Part shown: positions 53,751-63,590 of the stretch, in pieces
Layout of the letters: each line of letters opens with the position of its first letter
Numbering within the stretch: the first letter of the stretch is position 1
Source: Roseibacillus sp.
Lineage (GTDB): Bacteria; Verrucomicrobiota; Verrucomicrobiia; Verrucomicrobiales; Akkermansiaceae
NCBI GenBank assembly: GCA_002686085.1
Contig: NZAC01000012.1
Location: forward strand, 9,438-73,437
Direction of reading: 5' to 3'
DNA length: 64,000 nt
Notes under the pieces: generated by a model
What the model saw: only the letters and a program-made list of their open reading frames with translations
Databases searched by the model: none
What the model was told of the DNA's origin: nothing
Position numbers and translations under genes: made by a program

Positions 53751-56446
53751 TGACTCCTGAATCCCTACCTCTATGTCTTAGCGGTACTGACGCCTACGTG
53801 CACGGGCCAGGGTCAACATTTCTTATTATCGGTGAGCGGACGAATGTGGCGGGGTCGCCCCGCTTCCGAAAATTAATCAAGGAAGACCGCCTCGAAGAGG
53901 CCGTCGAGGTTGCACGCCAGCAGGTCAGCAATGGGGCCAACGTAATTGATATCTGCTTCGACGAAGGACTCATTGATGGAGTCGCCATGATGACCCGGTT
54001 CCTTCACCTTCTCCAAGGCGAGCCAGATGTCGCAAGAGTTCCCTTCATGATCGATTCTTCGAAGTGGGAAATTCTCGAGGCAGGTGTCAAATGCCTGCAG
54101 GGTAAAGGCATTCTCAATTCCATTTCTTTAAAGGAGGGAGAAGAGCGATTCATAGAACAAGCCAGAATTATCCGCCGCTTCGGAGCAGCAGTCGTAGTGA
54201 TGGCATTTGACGAGCAAGGACAAGCCGCAACCTACAAGGACAAGACGAGAATATGCGAGCGAGCCTATCGCATCCTCGTCGATCGGGTGGATTTCCCACC
54301 AGAAGACATTATTTTTGATCCTAATATCCTGACAGTCGCTACAGGTATCGAAGAGCACAACAACTATGCTGTCGATTTCATTGAAGCCACGCGATGGATT
54401 AAGGAGAACCTTCCTCACGCCCGGGTCTCAGGAGGTGTATCCAATATCTCTTTCTCCTTCCGCGGCAATAACATCGTCAGGGAGGCGATGCACTCGGCAT
54501 TTCTTTTTCATGCCACGCAGGCAGGAATGGACATGGGAATTGTCAACGCTGGGATGCTCGAGGTCTACGACGAAATTTCTCCTAGGCTGCTTAAGGGTGT
54601 CGAGGATGTCATTCTTAACCGACATCCTGACGCTACTGACCAGCTCCTCTCAATTGCTGAAGATTTCATAGGAAAAGAAGGAAAAAAACAGAAGGTCGAT
54701 CTTCGATGGAGAGAATCCTCGGTAGAAAAGCGTCTCGAGTATGCCCTGTTGAAGGGCATTACCGAATTCATCGACTCGGACACTGAGGAGGCCCGAAAGC
54801 AATATGGCCGTCCATTGAAGGTCATTGAAGGCCCGCTCATGGATGGCATGTCTATCGTGGGAGACCTTTTCGGAGAGGGTAAAATGTTTCTCCCTCAGGT
54901 AGTAAAGTCGGCCCGTGTCATGAAAAAGGCTGTTGCGTGGCTCACTCCCTTCATGGAAGAGGAAAAAGCTGCCAATCCCGACCAGCGCTCTGCCGGCAGA
55001 ATCGTCATGGCTACTGTAAAGGGCGATGTTCATGATATCGGCAAGAACATCGTTGGCGTGGTCCTCTCCTGTAATGGCTTCGAAGTGAAAGATCTGGGCG
55101 TGATGGTTTCCTGCGAGAAGATTCTTGAAGCAGCTCGGGAACACAACGCAGACATCATTGGGCTGTCAGGGCTGATTACTCCCTCCCTCGATGAAATGAT
55201 TCACGTGGCCTCTGAGATGGAGCGAGCACAAATGGACACTCCGCTCCTTATCGGAGGCGCCACCACCTCAGCCGCCCACACCGCAATTAAGATTGCTCCC
55301 GCCTATTCAGGGCCAGTCGTCCATGTTCTTGACGCCTCTCGATCAGTACCGGTTACCACTGCTCTGCTGAGTCCCGACAATCGCGACGAATTCAGAAAGA
55401 AAAACCAGAAAAAACAGGAGGAGCACCGCCTCTCCTTCAGCGGAGGCAAACGCAAACCATCCATATCCCTGTCTGAGGCACGGGCAAACCGTTTTAAATG
55501 CGACTGGGAAACCTATTCTCCCCCAGTTCCCGAATTTATGGGCACCAGGGTCGTCGAGCACCAGTCCATCAGGGAATTGACCAACTACATCGACTGGTCT
55601 CCTTTCTTTCATGCTTGGGGCCTACGAGGTGTCTGGAAAAATGAAGAGCAGATACTGAAGACTCGAAACGCAGAACAAGCCGATGAAGCGGCAAAGCTTT
55701 ACATCGAGGCTAACGAAATGCTGGAAACCATTATCTCGCAAAACCTGCTTGAGGCACAGGGAGTGTTCGGTTTTTTCCCAGCGAACTCGGATGGTGATGA
55801 CTTGGTCGTCTGGACTGATGAAAATCGGTCTCACGAAAGAATCCGGTTTCACACCTTACGCCAACAAATCAAAAAGGACAGTGACAAGCCCCACTATGCC
55901 CTCGCTGATTTTCTCAGCAATGACCCTTCCACGAGTGATTACCTCGGGGGATTCGTGGTGGGAATTCACGGCGCTGACGAGTGGGCAAAGAATCTGGAAG
56001 AGCAGCATGATCCCTACCAGGCAATCATGGCCAAAGCCCTTGCTGACCGTTGCGCTGAAGCCTTTGCCGAACTACTTCATCACCGTGCCCGGGTGGCGTG
56101 GTCCATTGAGAGCCCTCATCAGTTTTCCAGAGAAGAACTGATTCATGAGAATTACAGAGGAATTCGCCCCGCTCCAGGATACCCCGCACAGCCGGATCAT
56201 ACCGAGAAGCCCCTCCTGTTTGATTTACTTGAGGCTAGTCAGTCCACCGGGGTTAGCCTGACAGAATCACACGCCATGCACCCAGGGGCATCAGTATGCG
56301 GACTCTACTTCTCTCACCCAGAAAGCCGATACTTTGCCATCAACTCGCTACAGGAGGATCAGGTAGAAGATTACGCCAAGCGAAAGGGCATGAGCAGGGC
56401 GGAGTGTGAAAAATGGCTGGGGCCGTGGCTGGGATACGAAGGTTAG
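53747..56446 (+). CDS. metH: Methionine synthase, folate-cobalamin-reactivation modules (split MetH)
   Basis: An 899-residue protein with the remaining MetH modules. The pterin-binding barrel (about 20-290) begins [15 protein letters not shown] and has [11 protein letters not shown]. The cobalamin-binding region (about 310-560) has the Cys/His cap and the ligand motif DVHDIG in [14 protein letters not shown], plus [11 protein letters not shown] and GGATTS. The AdoMet-binding reactivation domain (about 580-890) ends with [13 protein letters not shown] and [16 protein letters not shown]. Together with the preceding gene it makes a complete MetH in two chains. The ATG overlaps the preceding stop by 4 bp, so equal synthesis is likely. 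B12 is required; cbiX lies elsewhere in this window. Confidence 0.94.
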   Translation: MMTPESLPLCLSGTDAYVHGPGSTFLIIGERTNVAGSPRFRKLIKEDRLEEAVEVARQQVSNGANVIDICFDEGLIDGVAMMTRFLHLLQGEPDVARVPFMIDSSKWEILEAGVKCLQGKGILNSISLKEGEERFIEQARIIRRFGAAVVVMAFDEQGQAATYKDKTRICERAYRILVDRVDFPPEDIIFDPNILTVATGIEEHNNYAVDFIEATRWIKENLPHARVSGGVSNISFSFRGNNIVREAMHSAFLFHATQAGMDMGIVNAGMLEVYDEISPRLLKGVEDVILNRHPDATDQLLSIAEDFIGKEGKKQKVDLRWRESSVEKRLEYALLKGITEFIDSDTEEARKQYGRPLKVIEGPLMDGMSIVGDLFGEGKMFLPQVVKSARVMKKAVAWLTPFMEEEKAANPDQRSAGRIVMATVKGDVHDIGKNIVGVVLSCNGFEVKDLGVMVSCEKILEAAREHNADIIGLSGLITPSLDEMIHVASEMERAQMDTPLLIGGATTSAAHTAIKIAPAYSGPVVHVLDASRSVPVTTALLSPDNRDEFRKKNQKKQEEHRLSFSGGKRKPSISLSEARANRFKCDWETYSPPVPEFMGTRVVEHQSIRELTNYIDWSPFFHAWGLRGVWKNEEQILKTRNAEQADEAAKLYIEANEMLETIISQNLLEAQGVFGFFPANSDGDDLVVWTDENRSHERIRFHTLRQQIKKDSDKPHYALADFLSNDPSTSDYLGGFVVGIHGADEWAKNLEEQHDPYQAIMAKALADRCAEAFAELLHHRARVAWSIESPHQFSREELIHENYRGIRPAPGYPAQPDHTEKPLLFDLLEASQSTGVSLTESHAMHPGASVCGLYFSHPESRYFAINSLQEDQVEDYAKRKGMSRAECEKWLGPWLGYEG

Positions 56447-56464
56447 ATCTGCAGGAGACTGAGT

Positions 56465-58276
56465 CTATCCATTCTTTTCACTACGCTTCCTCTCATGAGG
56501 GCAAAGAATCCGCTTACGGAGCCGAATAAGGTTAGGAGTGGCCTCCACGAATTCGTCTGGCTCAATATACTCGATTGCCCTCTCCAAGCTCATCTTGATA
56601 GGAGGCCTCAATCCTTCATCGATACTCTTCGTTGCAGAACGATGGTTGGTAAGATTCTTAGCTTTGGTGGGATTCACCGGCAGATCCCCGGAACGTGAGT
56701 TTTCGCCAACGATCTGACCCTCATATACCTCATCGGACGGCCCCACAAAAAGCCTCCCTCTCTCCTCGAGTCCCTCTAAGGAATATGCCATGGCTGTGCC
56801 CGTCGACATGGACACCAGGCACCCCTGTTCCCGGGCCCTAATTTTACCCACAACCGGCCGGTATTCCTTGAAAAGGTGAGACATGACACCATGACCACTC
56901 GTCAGATTCATGAGTTCAAACTCAAAACCTATCAACCCACGAGTCGGAATAATGACTTCCAGATAGCTCATGCTTCCACGAGGCTCCATCACTTCAACCA
57001 CTCCCTTTCGGTTCGCCAGAGTCTGAATCACTCCTCCGGTCATATCTCCGGGAAGCTCAAGATAGAGAGTCTCAAAGGGCTCCACCTCAACGCCATTCTC
57101 TTGGTGAGTAATTACCGTGGGCCGAGAGACCAAAACCTCGTAATCCTCGCGGCGCATGGTTTCCACCAAAACAGCAATCTGCATCGCCCCACGAGCTGCG
57201 ACATTAAAAACCCCAGCTTGGTCTGACTCATTTACCTCGATGGATACATTAGTCTTAATCTCTCTCTGCAGCCGATCCCATAGAGCTCGAGAGGTCACGT
57301 TCCTGCCATCTCGCCCTGCAAAAGGGCCATCGTTGACCGCAAACTGCATCTGAACGGTGGGCGGATCGATGGCTACAAAGGGTAAGGGCTCCGCTCCCTC
57401 ATTCGCCGCAAGAGTCTCTCCGATATCTACATCCTCAAATCCTGCCAGACCAATGATGTTCCCAGCCTCACCTACCGCTGCATCCTGGGTGCCAAGTTTA
57501 GCATATTCGAAAACCTTGGTAACCTTACTCCGCACGCGGCTCCCATCCTCTCGCAACAGCCAAAGAACATCTCCCTTGGCAACTTTTCCAGATTCCACTC
57601 GTCCCAGCGAGATACGTCCAACGTAATCATCCCAGTCGATATTACTGACCAGCATGCGGAAGGGAGCTCCCGAGTCCACCTTCGGAGGAGGCACCCTTTT
57701 CAGGATCACCTCAATCAATGGCTCAACACTACTCCGATCATCACTCTTGAGATCCGTAACAAAATAACCCTCTTTTGCGCTCCCATAAAGAACTGGGGCT
57801 TCGAACTGGTCTTCGGTGGCTCCAAGCTCGATCAGCAATTCAAGCACACGATCCTGCACTCCCAAGGGATCAGCCGCTTCACGATCAATCTTGTTAATCA
57901 CAAGGATAGGGAGAATTCCCTCCGCCAACGCTTTTCGGAGAACAAACCGGGTTTGAGCCTGCGGTCCCTCAAACGCATCAACGACCAGTAACACTCCGTC
58001 CACCATTCGCATGACTCGCTCAACCTCACCTCCAAAATCAGCATGCCCCGGCGTATCTACAATATTGATGGTCTTATCCCCCCACTTGACTGCAGTATTC
58101 TTTGATTTGATCGTGATCCCTTTCTCCCGCTCCAGATCCATGGAATCCATAGCTCGCTCCTCAAGCTTCTGATGGGCTTCGACAACTCCCCCCGCCTTGA
58201 GCAATTCATCAACAAGCGTTGTCTTCCCGTGATCTACGTGGGCGATGATCGCGATATTTCGAATATGCTCAGTCAT
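56465..58276 (-). CDS. typA: Ribosome-associated GTPase TypA/BipA
   Basis: A 603-residue translational GTPase of normal BipA length. G-domain motifs are AHVDHGKTT, the EREKGITI switch region, [22 protein letters not shown] and GSAKEG. EF-G-like domains II, III and V follow, and the C-terminal domain carries [12 protein letters not shown]. It assists ribosome assembly and stress or cold adaptation. It is convergent with metH (18 bp) and divergent from the carboxynorspermidine synthase-like gene. Confidence 0.96.
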   Translation of the reverse strand: MTEHIRNIAIIAHVDHGKTTLVDELLKAGGVVEAHQKLEERAMDSMDLEREKGITIKSKNTAVKWGDKTINIVDTPGHADFGGEVERVMRMVDGVLLVVDAFEGPQAQTRFVLRKALAEGILPILVINKIDREAADPLGVQDRVLELLIELGATEDQFEAPVLYGSAKEGYFVTDLKSDDRSSVEPLIEVILKRVPPPKVDSGAPFRMLVSNIDWDDYVGRISLGRVESGKVAKGDVLWLLREDGSRVRSKVTKVFEYAKLGTQDAAVGEAGNIIGLAGFEDVDIGETLAANEGAEPLPFVAIDPPTVQMQFAVNDGPFAGRDGRNVTSRALWDRLQREIKTNVSIEVNESDQAGVFNVAARGAMQIAVLVETMRREDYEVLVSRPTVITHQENGVEVEPFETLYLELPGDMTGGVIQTLANRKGVVEVMEPRGSMSYLEVIIPTRGLIGFEFELMNLTSGHGVMSHLFKEYRPVVGKIRAREQGCLVSMSTGTAMAYSLEGLEERGRLFVGPSDEVYEGQIVGENSRSGDLPVNPTKAKNLTNHRSATKSIDEGLRPPIKMSLERAIEYIEPDEFVEATPNLIRLRKRILCPHERKRSEKNG

Positions 58277-58435
58277 GGATTCAATTCGAGTAGGGAAAAG
58301 CCCGGGAAGCCCGGTTCAGGCTGCGTTTGGCAGGCCGGGAGACTCCGTAATATTTCCTTAAATGCAAGCGCTTGAGTCATCAAATCGGAGACACTTCTTG
58401 CTTGCTTCCTCCATCACCCCTCTGACTTTTACCCC

Positions 58436-59641
58436 ATGGCCCGTATTCTTCTCATTGGCGCGGGTGGTGTTGCGAACGTAATCGCGGTTAAGGTTGCACA
58501 GGAGCCGGATACCTTTTCCTCCCTGTGCATAGCCAGTCGTACTCACGAAAAATGTGAAAAAATAGCTGGAAGGATAAAAGCAGCCCTCCCAGTGGACACA
58601 GCACAAGTTGACGCCAGCGACAGCGCTTCAATCGCTAGCCTCATCAGGAGAGTAGCCGCTTCTATCGTCATCAACGCGGCTCTTCCGGAGCAGAATCTTC
58701 CGATTATGGAGGCATGTCTGGAGGCTGGGGCGCATTATATTGATACTTCGGCCCCGGAACCTGTTCCCGGCGCCTACGAGTTATTTTCCTACCGGTGGCA
58801 ACTCGCTTACCATGACCGCTTCAGAGCTGCAGGACTTACGGCGCTCCTCTCCATCGGGTTCGATCCTGGGGTAACCAATGTCTTCGCAGCTCATCTAGCG
58901 GGGATCTTTGACCAGATTCAAACTATCGACATCATCGACTGTAACGGAGGCTCGCACCATCACCCATTCGCAACGAACTTTAATCCGGTCACAAATTTGC
59001 AGGAAGTCAGTCAACCTTCTCTCTGGTGGGAAAATGACCAATGGCATGAAGAGCCCGCCTTCCAAACGACGAAAGTATTTACTCTCCCCGACCTCGGATC
59101 ACGCCAGCTCACCCGCCTCTATCACGAGGAGCTTGAAACACTCGTTGAACGGATTAGCGGTCTGGAACGAGCCCAATTCTGGATGGGGCTCTCTGAAGAC
59201 TACCTTCAACACGTTACGGCCCTCTCCGAAATCGGGTTGCTTTCAATGAGTCCTGTAGAGCATGACGGCATTCCAATAGTACCGCTCGAATTTCTCAGCA
59301 AGACCCTGCCTGACCCTTCTACTCTTGGCCCAGACTATACAGGAAAAACAAACATTGGCTGCCTCGCTCGTGGCCTCATGGAAGGAAGAGAAGTAACCCG
59401 TTACCTCTACAACCTTTGTGACCATGAAGAAGCGTTTGCAGAGACCGGGGCTCATGCGGTCAGCTACACTGCAGGGGTCCCCCCCGTCGTTGCTGCGGAG
59501 CTTCTCCTCTCTCCTCATACCGACTGGAACAAACCCGGCGTTTGGGTCCCCGAAGATTTACCGACAGCTCCACTCCTAACCCGGCTCGCCCACAGGGGCC
59601 TGCCATGGAAGCTGGTTGACGGAGATTCTCTCTGCTCCTGA
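58436..59641 (+). CDS. Carboxynorspermidine synthase / saccharopine dehydrogenase family
   Basis: A 401-residue NADPH-dependent reductase of the saccharopine dehydrogenase family. Features are the N-terminal Rossmann motif ILLIGAGGVANV, INAALPEQNLPIMEACLEAG, HYIDTSAPEP and the substrate-binding segment SIGFDPGVTNVFAAH, which are closest to carboxynorspermidine (carboxyspermidine) synthase. That enzyme joins aspartate semialdehyde to a diamine in an alternative polyamine pathway. The partner decarboxylase gene (nspC) is not adjacent. A saccharopine dehydrogenase role in lysine metabolism is a possible alternative, but lysA in this window indicates the diaminopimelate route. Confidence 0.87.
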   Translation: MARILLIGAGGVANVIAVKVAQEPDTFSSLCIASRTHEKCEKIAGRIKAALPVDTAQVDASDSASIASLIRRVAASIVINAALPEQNLPIMEACLEAGAHYIDTSAPEPVPGAYELFSYRWQLAYHDRFRAAGLTALLSIGFDPGVTNVFAAHLAGIFDQIQTIDIIDCNGGSHHHPFATNFNPVTNLQEVSQPSLWWENDQWHEEPAFQTTKVFTLPDLGSRQLTRLYHEELETLVERISGLERAQFWMGLSEDYLQHVTALSEIGLLSMSPVEHDGIPIVPLEFLSKTLPDPSTLGPDYTGKTNIGCLARGLMEGREVTRYLYNLCDHEEAFAETGAHAVSYTAGVPPVVAAELLLSPHTDWNKPGVWVPEDLPTAPLLTRLAHRGLPWKLVDGDSLCS

Positions 59642-59675
59642 AAAGGCTTTCCTCTCTACCCCAATCGCCTTACGC

Positions 59676-61346
59676 CTATTTTTTCTTCCGGAGAAAAGGT
59701 GGAATATCGAGATCTTCGCCCTCGATAAGATTTGGATCCTCACCCTCGAACTTTCCTTTGGGGCCACCATCGAGAGCCAATTCTCCCTGTGGCCGCTTCG
59801 CTTGGGCAGAGGCCTGAATCTCCTCCAGAGATTCTACCTTGATTGGAGCCGGCCCTCCCGTCGGACCAGTTTCCGCAAAAAATGCATCCTCGCCTTCTAA
59901 ATCAAGCGATTGCCCCGTCTCCTCCAGGCTGGGAACTGCCTCCACAAAGGCAGAAGCCAAGTCCTCATTGGAGATCGGAGCAGGCTCTTCATCTGGAACG
60001 ATCTTCAGGCTTTCTTGATCTTGTTCTTGTGACTGGGGAAGCTCCTTCACTTTTATCCTGATATTCGATTCTGCTCCCGGCTGGCTCTCCTCTTCCACCA
60101 CCTCGAATTGGGCCTCATCCTCTGACGCTTCGACGATTATTTCATCCTCCTCCTGCTCAACCTCCTGCTTAACAAGCGAGGAGTCCTGACCCGACTCGGC
60201 TGAAGAATCATTGTCCGCAGGGATCTCCTCATTGGAGACTGGATCTGTCGTCTCCGCCAGAGAGCCTTCGTCCTCAGGCAATGCTTCTTCAGAAGATTCA
60301 GATTCCCCAGTGTCGTTATCATTGAATGTCTCCGCCTTCTTGGTGGACACACTCTTGGAAAAATCTGCTCGGAGACGGTCTTCCGGGAGAGAGCTTACCA
60401 GTGTTACACTCAGGGATTCAGCCATCGCAGGATCGACAGAGGTTCCAAATAATATCTGTGCCGTCTCAGGCACGTGCTTGCTAAGCCCCCGCATGAGCAA
60501 CTCCAGTTCATAAAGCGTCATATCCTCACCCCCGCATACATGGACAAGCACCGTATCGGTATCGTTAAGAAGACTTCCTCGATCGAGAAGCGGACTAACC
60601 AGGGCGTTCTTAAGCGCCTGTTGTGCCCGATTCTCACCATGGGCAATACCCGATCCGAAGAGACAGCGTGACTTGGGCGAACTCAGAGCAGCCATCAGGT
60701 CATCAAGTCCGATGTTTACCAGACCTGGTCGCATTACAATCCGGGTTACTGCCCGAATACTTTCAGAAACCATTCGATCTGCGGCAGAGAAAGCTTCATG
60801 CACACCCTGCTTGGCAAGAACCAGCTCGCCCATCCTCGTATTATCAAAGGTGATCAGGGCGTTCGCCAGTGTCGACAGTTCAGCAAGAGCGTTCTCTGCC
60901 TGTTCGCGCCGTCGGGCACCCTCAAAGTTGAAAGGAGTAGTAGCAAACACAACTGTGAATGCGCCTTCATCTCGTGCTAGCTGGGCGATGAGAGGCGCCG
61001 CCCCAGATCCTGTTCCCCCGCCAAGGCCGACGCAGATGAAAATGATTTTACGATCTCGCAAGGCATCACGGATTTCCAGTTCCGCCTCCTCTGCTGCCTG
61101 ATTCCCAAGCGAAGGGTCGCCCCCTGAGCCAAGCCCCCTCGTTAGATTGCGACCGAGCTGGATCTTTTCCGGGGCCACCGAACTGGTGAGAGTACGCACA
61201 TCCGTGTTACAGGCAAGAAGCTCGGCCCCCTCCATCCCATCGAGAGCAATCCGATCCAACATATTAGCGCCGGCGCCCCCAACTCCAATAATTTTGACGG
61301 CTGAATTCGGGATGGTCTGCTGGCGAGTTCTCTCGTAGGGAATCAT
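59676..61346 (-). CDS. ftsZ: Cell division protein FtsZ with long acidic linker
   Basis: A 556-residue tubulin homologue that forms the division ring. ATG 61346 gives the usual N-terminus (MIPYERTRQQ); the frame extends further upstream into ftsA. GTP-binding motifs are GVGGAGANML and GGGTGSGAAP (109-118). The T7 synergy loop, normally N-x-D-F-A-D, reads NIGLDD (211-216), with Gly213 at the first catalytic Asp position. A disordered, strongly acidic linker of about 210 residues leads to a conserved C-terminal peptide, DIPPFLRKKK, that should bind FtsA. It is the last gene of ddl-ftsQ-ftsA-ftsZ, 31 bp after ftsA. Confidence 0.95.
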   Translation of the reverse strand: MIPYERTRQQTIPNSAVKIIGVGGAGANMLDRIALDGMEGAELLACNTDVRTLTSSVAPEKIQLGRNLTRGLGSGGDPSLGNQAAEEAELEIRDALRDRKIIFICVGLGGGTGSGAAPLIAQLARDEGAFTVVFATTPFNFEGARRREQAENALAELSTLANALITFDNTRMGELVLAKQGVHEAFSAADRMVSESIRAVTRIVMRPGLVNIGLDDLMAALSSPKSRCLFGSGIAHGENRAQQALKNALVSPLLDRGSLLNDTDTVLVHVCGGEDMTLYELELLMRGLSKHVPETAQILFGTSVDPAMAESLSVTLVSSLPEDRLRADFSKSVSTKKAETFNDNDTGESESSEEALPEDEGSLAETTDPVSNEEIPADNDSSAESGQDSSLVKQEVEQEEDEIIVEASEDEAQFEVVEEESQPGAESNIRIKVKELPQSQEQDQESLKIVPDEEPAPISNEDLASAFVEAVPSLEETGQSLDLEGEDAFFAETGPTGGPAPIKVESLEEIQASAQAKRPQGELALDGGPKGKFEGEDPNLIEGEDLDIPPFLRKKK

Positions 61347-61377
61347 GGCTGATCTGCTTCGTGCCCAGTAAGGGAAA

Positions 61378-62595
61378 TCAACCGCCAAATGGCCAGAGCG
61401 AACGAAAAAATCCACTCGCCCTAGAGAAGGCCGTGGAATTCGGTCGTTCCTCCTCCAAGATCTGGGCATAACGTATTAATCCGAGGGCGGTCGAATACTG
61501 AGGATCCTTTATATAAGCATGCACCCCACTCACGTCGGGGCTCTCGGGCTTGTAGACGGGAAGACCAAAAACATCCTGAGCCAGCTCGCCCAGCCCTGCC
61601 ATCTGACTGGAGCCTCCAGTCAGAAACACCCCTTTTCCTACTCTTACAAGTCCATCCTGCGGGAGGCGTTCTTTCACCAGTTCCAGAGTTTCCTGAAACC
61701 GCATCCGGATCACGTCATTGAGAATCTGTCTCTTCAGCTCTACATCTGGAAATCCTCCTTCGTCAGGAACGGTGACGATACCGTCTGATTTTTCAGGATC
61801 TCCTGAGGCGCATCCCTCAGTTTTCTTGACCTGCTCGGCCTTGGACAGTGGGAGGTGCGTCACGAGATGAATATCGTTAGTCACATGGTCCCCACCAACA
61901 GGAATGCATCCCGAGGCGAGAATTGCACCATCCACATAAAGAACGTAATCAGTCGTGCCTCCTCCAATATCGAGTACAAGCGCTCCCGCCTCCTTCCACT
62001 TCCTCTCAAGAACTACCTGCGCAGAGGCAATTGGAGCAAAAACAACATCATCTACATCCAGAGGAATCTCACGCGCGCATTTGATACTGTTCTGCACCCG
62101 AGTCCTGACTCCATGAACAATATGAAACTCAGCATCCAACTTCCTACCCATGAGCCCTGTAGGCATCGTGGCATGGGGCTGACCATCAACCGCATAGTGC
62201 CGGATTAGGCTATGCAGGTAAACATGCTCACTGGGAATCGCTATGTCGCTTGCGATCTCCTTCACCTCTTCGACATGTCGCGGCCGTATCTCCGGCTCTC
62301 CCTCGGGCAACCGATAGGTCCCCCTGTTGTTCAGACCCTCAATATGCGGACCAGTGACGGAAAGAAAAACACTACTGATATCCACATCGCTAAGGTCTTC
62401 CGCCTTGAGCAGGGCCGCTTTCACACAGGCTCGGATCTGGGGATAGTCAACGATTTCCCCCTTTCGCACACCAGCAGAGCTAGTCTCTCCCAGTCCTAGA
62501 ATTTTAACTGAGCCATCAGGTTTCACTTCAGCAACCACCATCACCGTCTTGGTGGTTCCAATCTCTAGGCCAACATGAATTCTGGGCTTACCCAT
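61378..62595 (-). CDS. ftsA: Cell division protein FtsA
   Basis: A 405-residue actin-like protein that ties FtsZ to the membrane. Nucleotide-binding motifs are GLEIGTTKTVM (phosphate 1), VLDIGGGTTDYVLY (phosphate 2) and FLTGGSSQMAGL (adenosine). The SHS2/1C domain lies at about residues 85-165. The C-terminus, FFRSLWPFGG, is an amphipathic membrane-targeting helix. It lies between ftsQ and ftsZ with short gaps, as in the division clusters of most bacteria. Confidence 0.95.
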   Translation of the reverse strand: MGKPRIHVGLEIGTTKTVMVVAEVKPDGSVKILGLGETSSAGVRKGEIVDYPQIRACVKAALLKAEDLSDVDISSVFLSVTGPHIEGLNNRGTYRLPEGEPEIRPRHVEEVKEIASDIAIPSEHVYLHSLIRHYAVDGQPHATMPTGLMGRKLDAEFHIVHGVRTRVQNSIKCAREIPLDVDDVVFAPIASAQVVLERKWKEAGALVLDIGGGTTDYVLYVDGAILASGCIPVGGDHVTNDIHLVTHLPLSKAEQVKKTEGCASGDPEKSDGIVTVPDEGGFPDVELKRQILNDVIRMRFQETLELVKERLPQDGLVRVGKGVFLTGGSSQMAGLGELAQDVFGLPVYKPESPDVSGVHAYIKDPQYSTALGLIRYAQILEEERPNSTAFSRASGFFRSLWPFGG

Positions 62596-62644
62596 TTCTA
62601 TTCGCGATACTTGCTGGTTTCATTAACTCGAAAGATCAGGCCAG

Positions 62645-63589
62645 TCAGGGCTGTAGAAGGGCCTCAATATCCCTTTGTAGACGACTTCGAGGCACCTTTG
62701 GTCCTCTCGCTAACTCAGGGATCACCGGTATATTACGCTTTGGGATAAGATTCACGGTAAAGATCGACTCACCTTTCCTCGTCGTTGCATCCATAAGAGC
62801 AACCAGATTCTGCAGCTGTTCTTCGTGATCCTCCATGCCGAAGGTCGCCATCACTCCAGTGTTAGTTGCCGCCTCTAACGAGTAGTCATTGCGTACTGCC
62901 ACTACAGGCAGGGACCATGGCGTCCCCTTCAACTCGTCCTGAGAAGCTCTAAGCAGGGAAAGTGCTTTCCGAGCCTGATAATGGCGAATCTCCTTTCCGA
63001 CTGTAATGTCCCCATCCTGAACTTGGCTGACGAGCACAACTGGCAGTTCCCGGGCCCTCTCCTGCCACCATGACTCACAGGGAAAACATACCCCGTTTTT
63101 ATCGAGCAGAATGCCCGCGACAGGATGCTTACCAATAATTCCCAGAGGACGACATTCCAGCCACGCAACGGGCTCACGTTCCTCGATACGCACCCTGAGA
63201 CTACCCGGCAAGCGTCGACTAAGGTAGACTTTTTCCACGCTGGGACGACGGAGAAGACGCTCCTCAGTTTCACGTAAATTAAGTGCAAAAACACTAGATC
63301 CAGGCGTGATTCCAGAAACCTCGATGAAATGCTCTGCGTCCAATTCGCCATTAGTATCCACAACCAGATGTCGTAACGCGAATTCTTCATTTTCGACAAA
63401 AAACTCACGCATGCCGACACGAATTCCCCAGATCGCACCCCCGACAAGCACCCCAATCAGAAACAACTTCCCCGCGGACCTGAGATGGCGCAGGCAGGAA
63501 AAGCCGAAAATCCGTGGTGAACGGACCTTCATGTACAAGCGTCGCTCAATTCCATGGCGATTCACTCGGGAGGTCTTATGGCGAGACAT
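62645..63589 (-). CDS. ftsQ: Cell division protein FtsQ/DivIB
   Basis: A 314-residue single-span protein. ATG 63589 overlaps nothing and directly follows the ddl stop; the frame extends 20 codons upstream inside ddl. A basic cytoplasmic tail of about 35 residues precedes one membrane helix (AGKLFLIGVLVGGAIWGI). It is followed by the POTRA domain (FALRHLVVDTNGELDAEHFIEVSGI) and the FtsQ domain (RPSVEKVYLSRRLPGSLRVRIEEREPVAWL). It recruits FtsB, FtsL and FtsW/FtsI to the division site. Between ddl and ftsA in the cluster. Confidence 0.93.
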   Translation of the reverse strand: MSRHKTSRVNRHGIERRLYMKVRSPRIFGFSCLRHLRSAGKLFLIGVLVGGAIWGIRVGMREFFVENEEFALRHLVVDTNGELDAEHFIEVSGITPGSSVFALNLRETEERLLRRPSVEKVYLSRRLPGSLRVRIEEREPVAWLECRPLGIIGKHPVAGILLDKNGVCFPCESWWQERARELPVVLVSQVQDGDITVGKEIRHYQARKALSLLRASQDELKGTPWSLPVVAVRNDYSLEAATNTGVMATFGMEDHEEQLQNLVALMDATTRKGESIFTVNLIPKRNIPVIPELARGPKVPRSRLQRDIEALLQP

Positions 63590-63590
63590 T

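Noticed and set aside
53740-53760. Sequencing frameshift within metH
   Set aside because: The break is an ATGATG overlap in the natural interdomain linker with plausible ends on both sides; a true split is more likely, though not proven.
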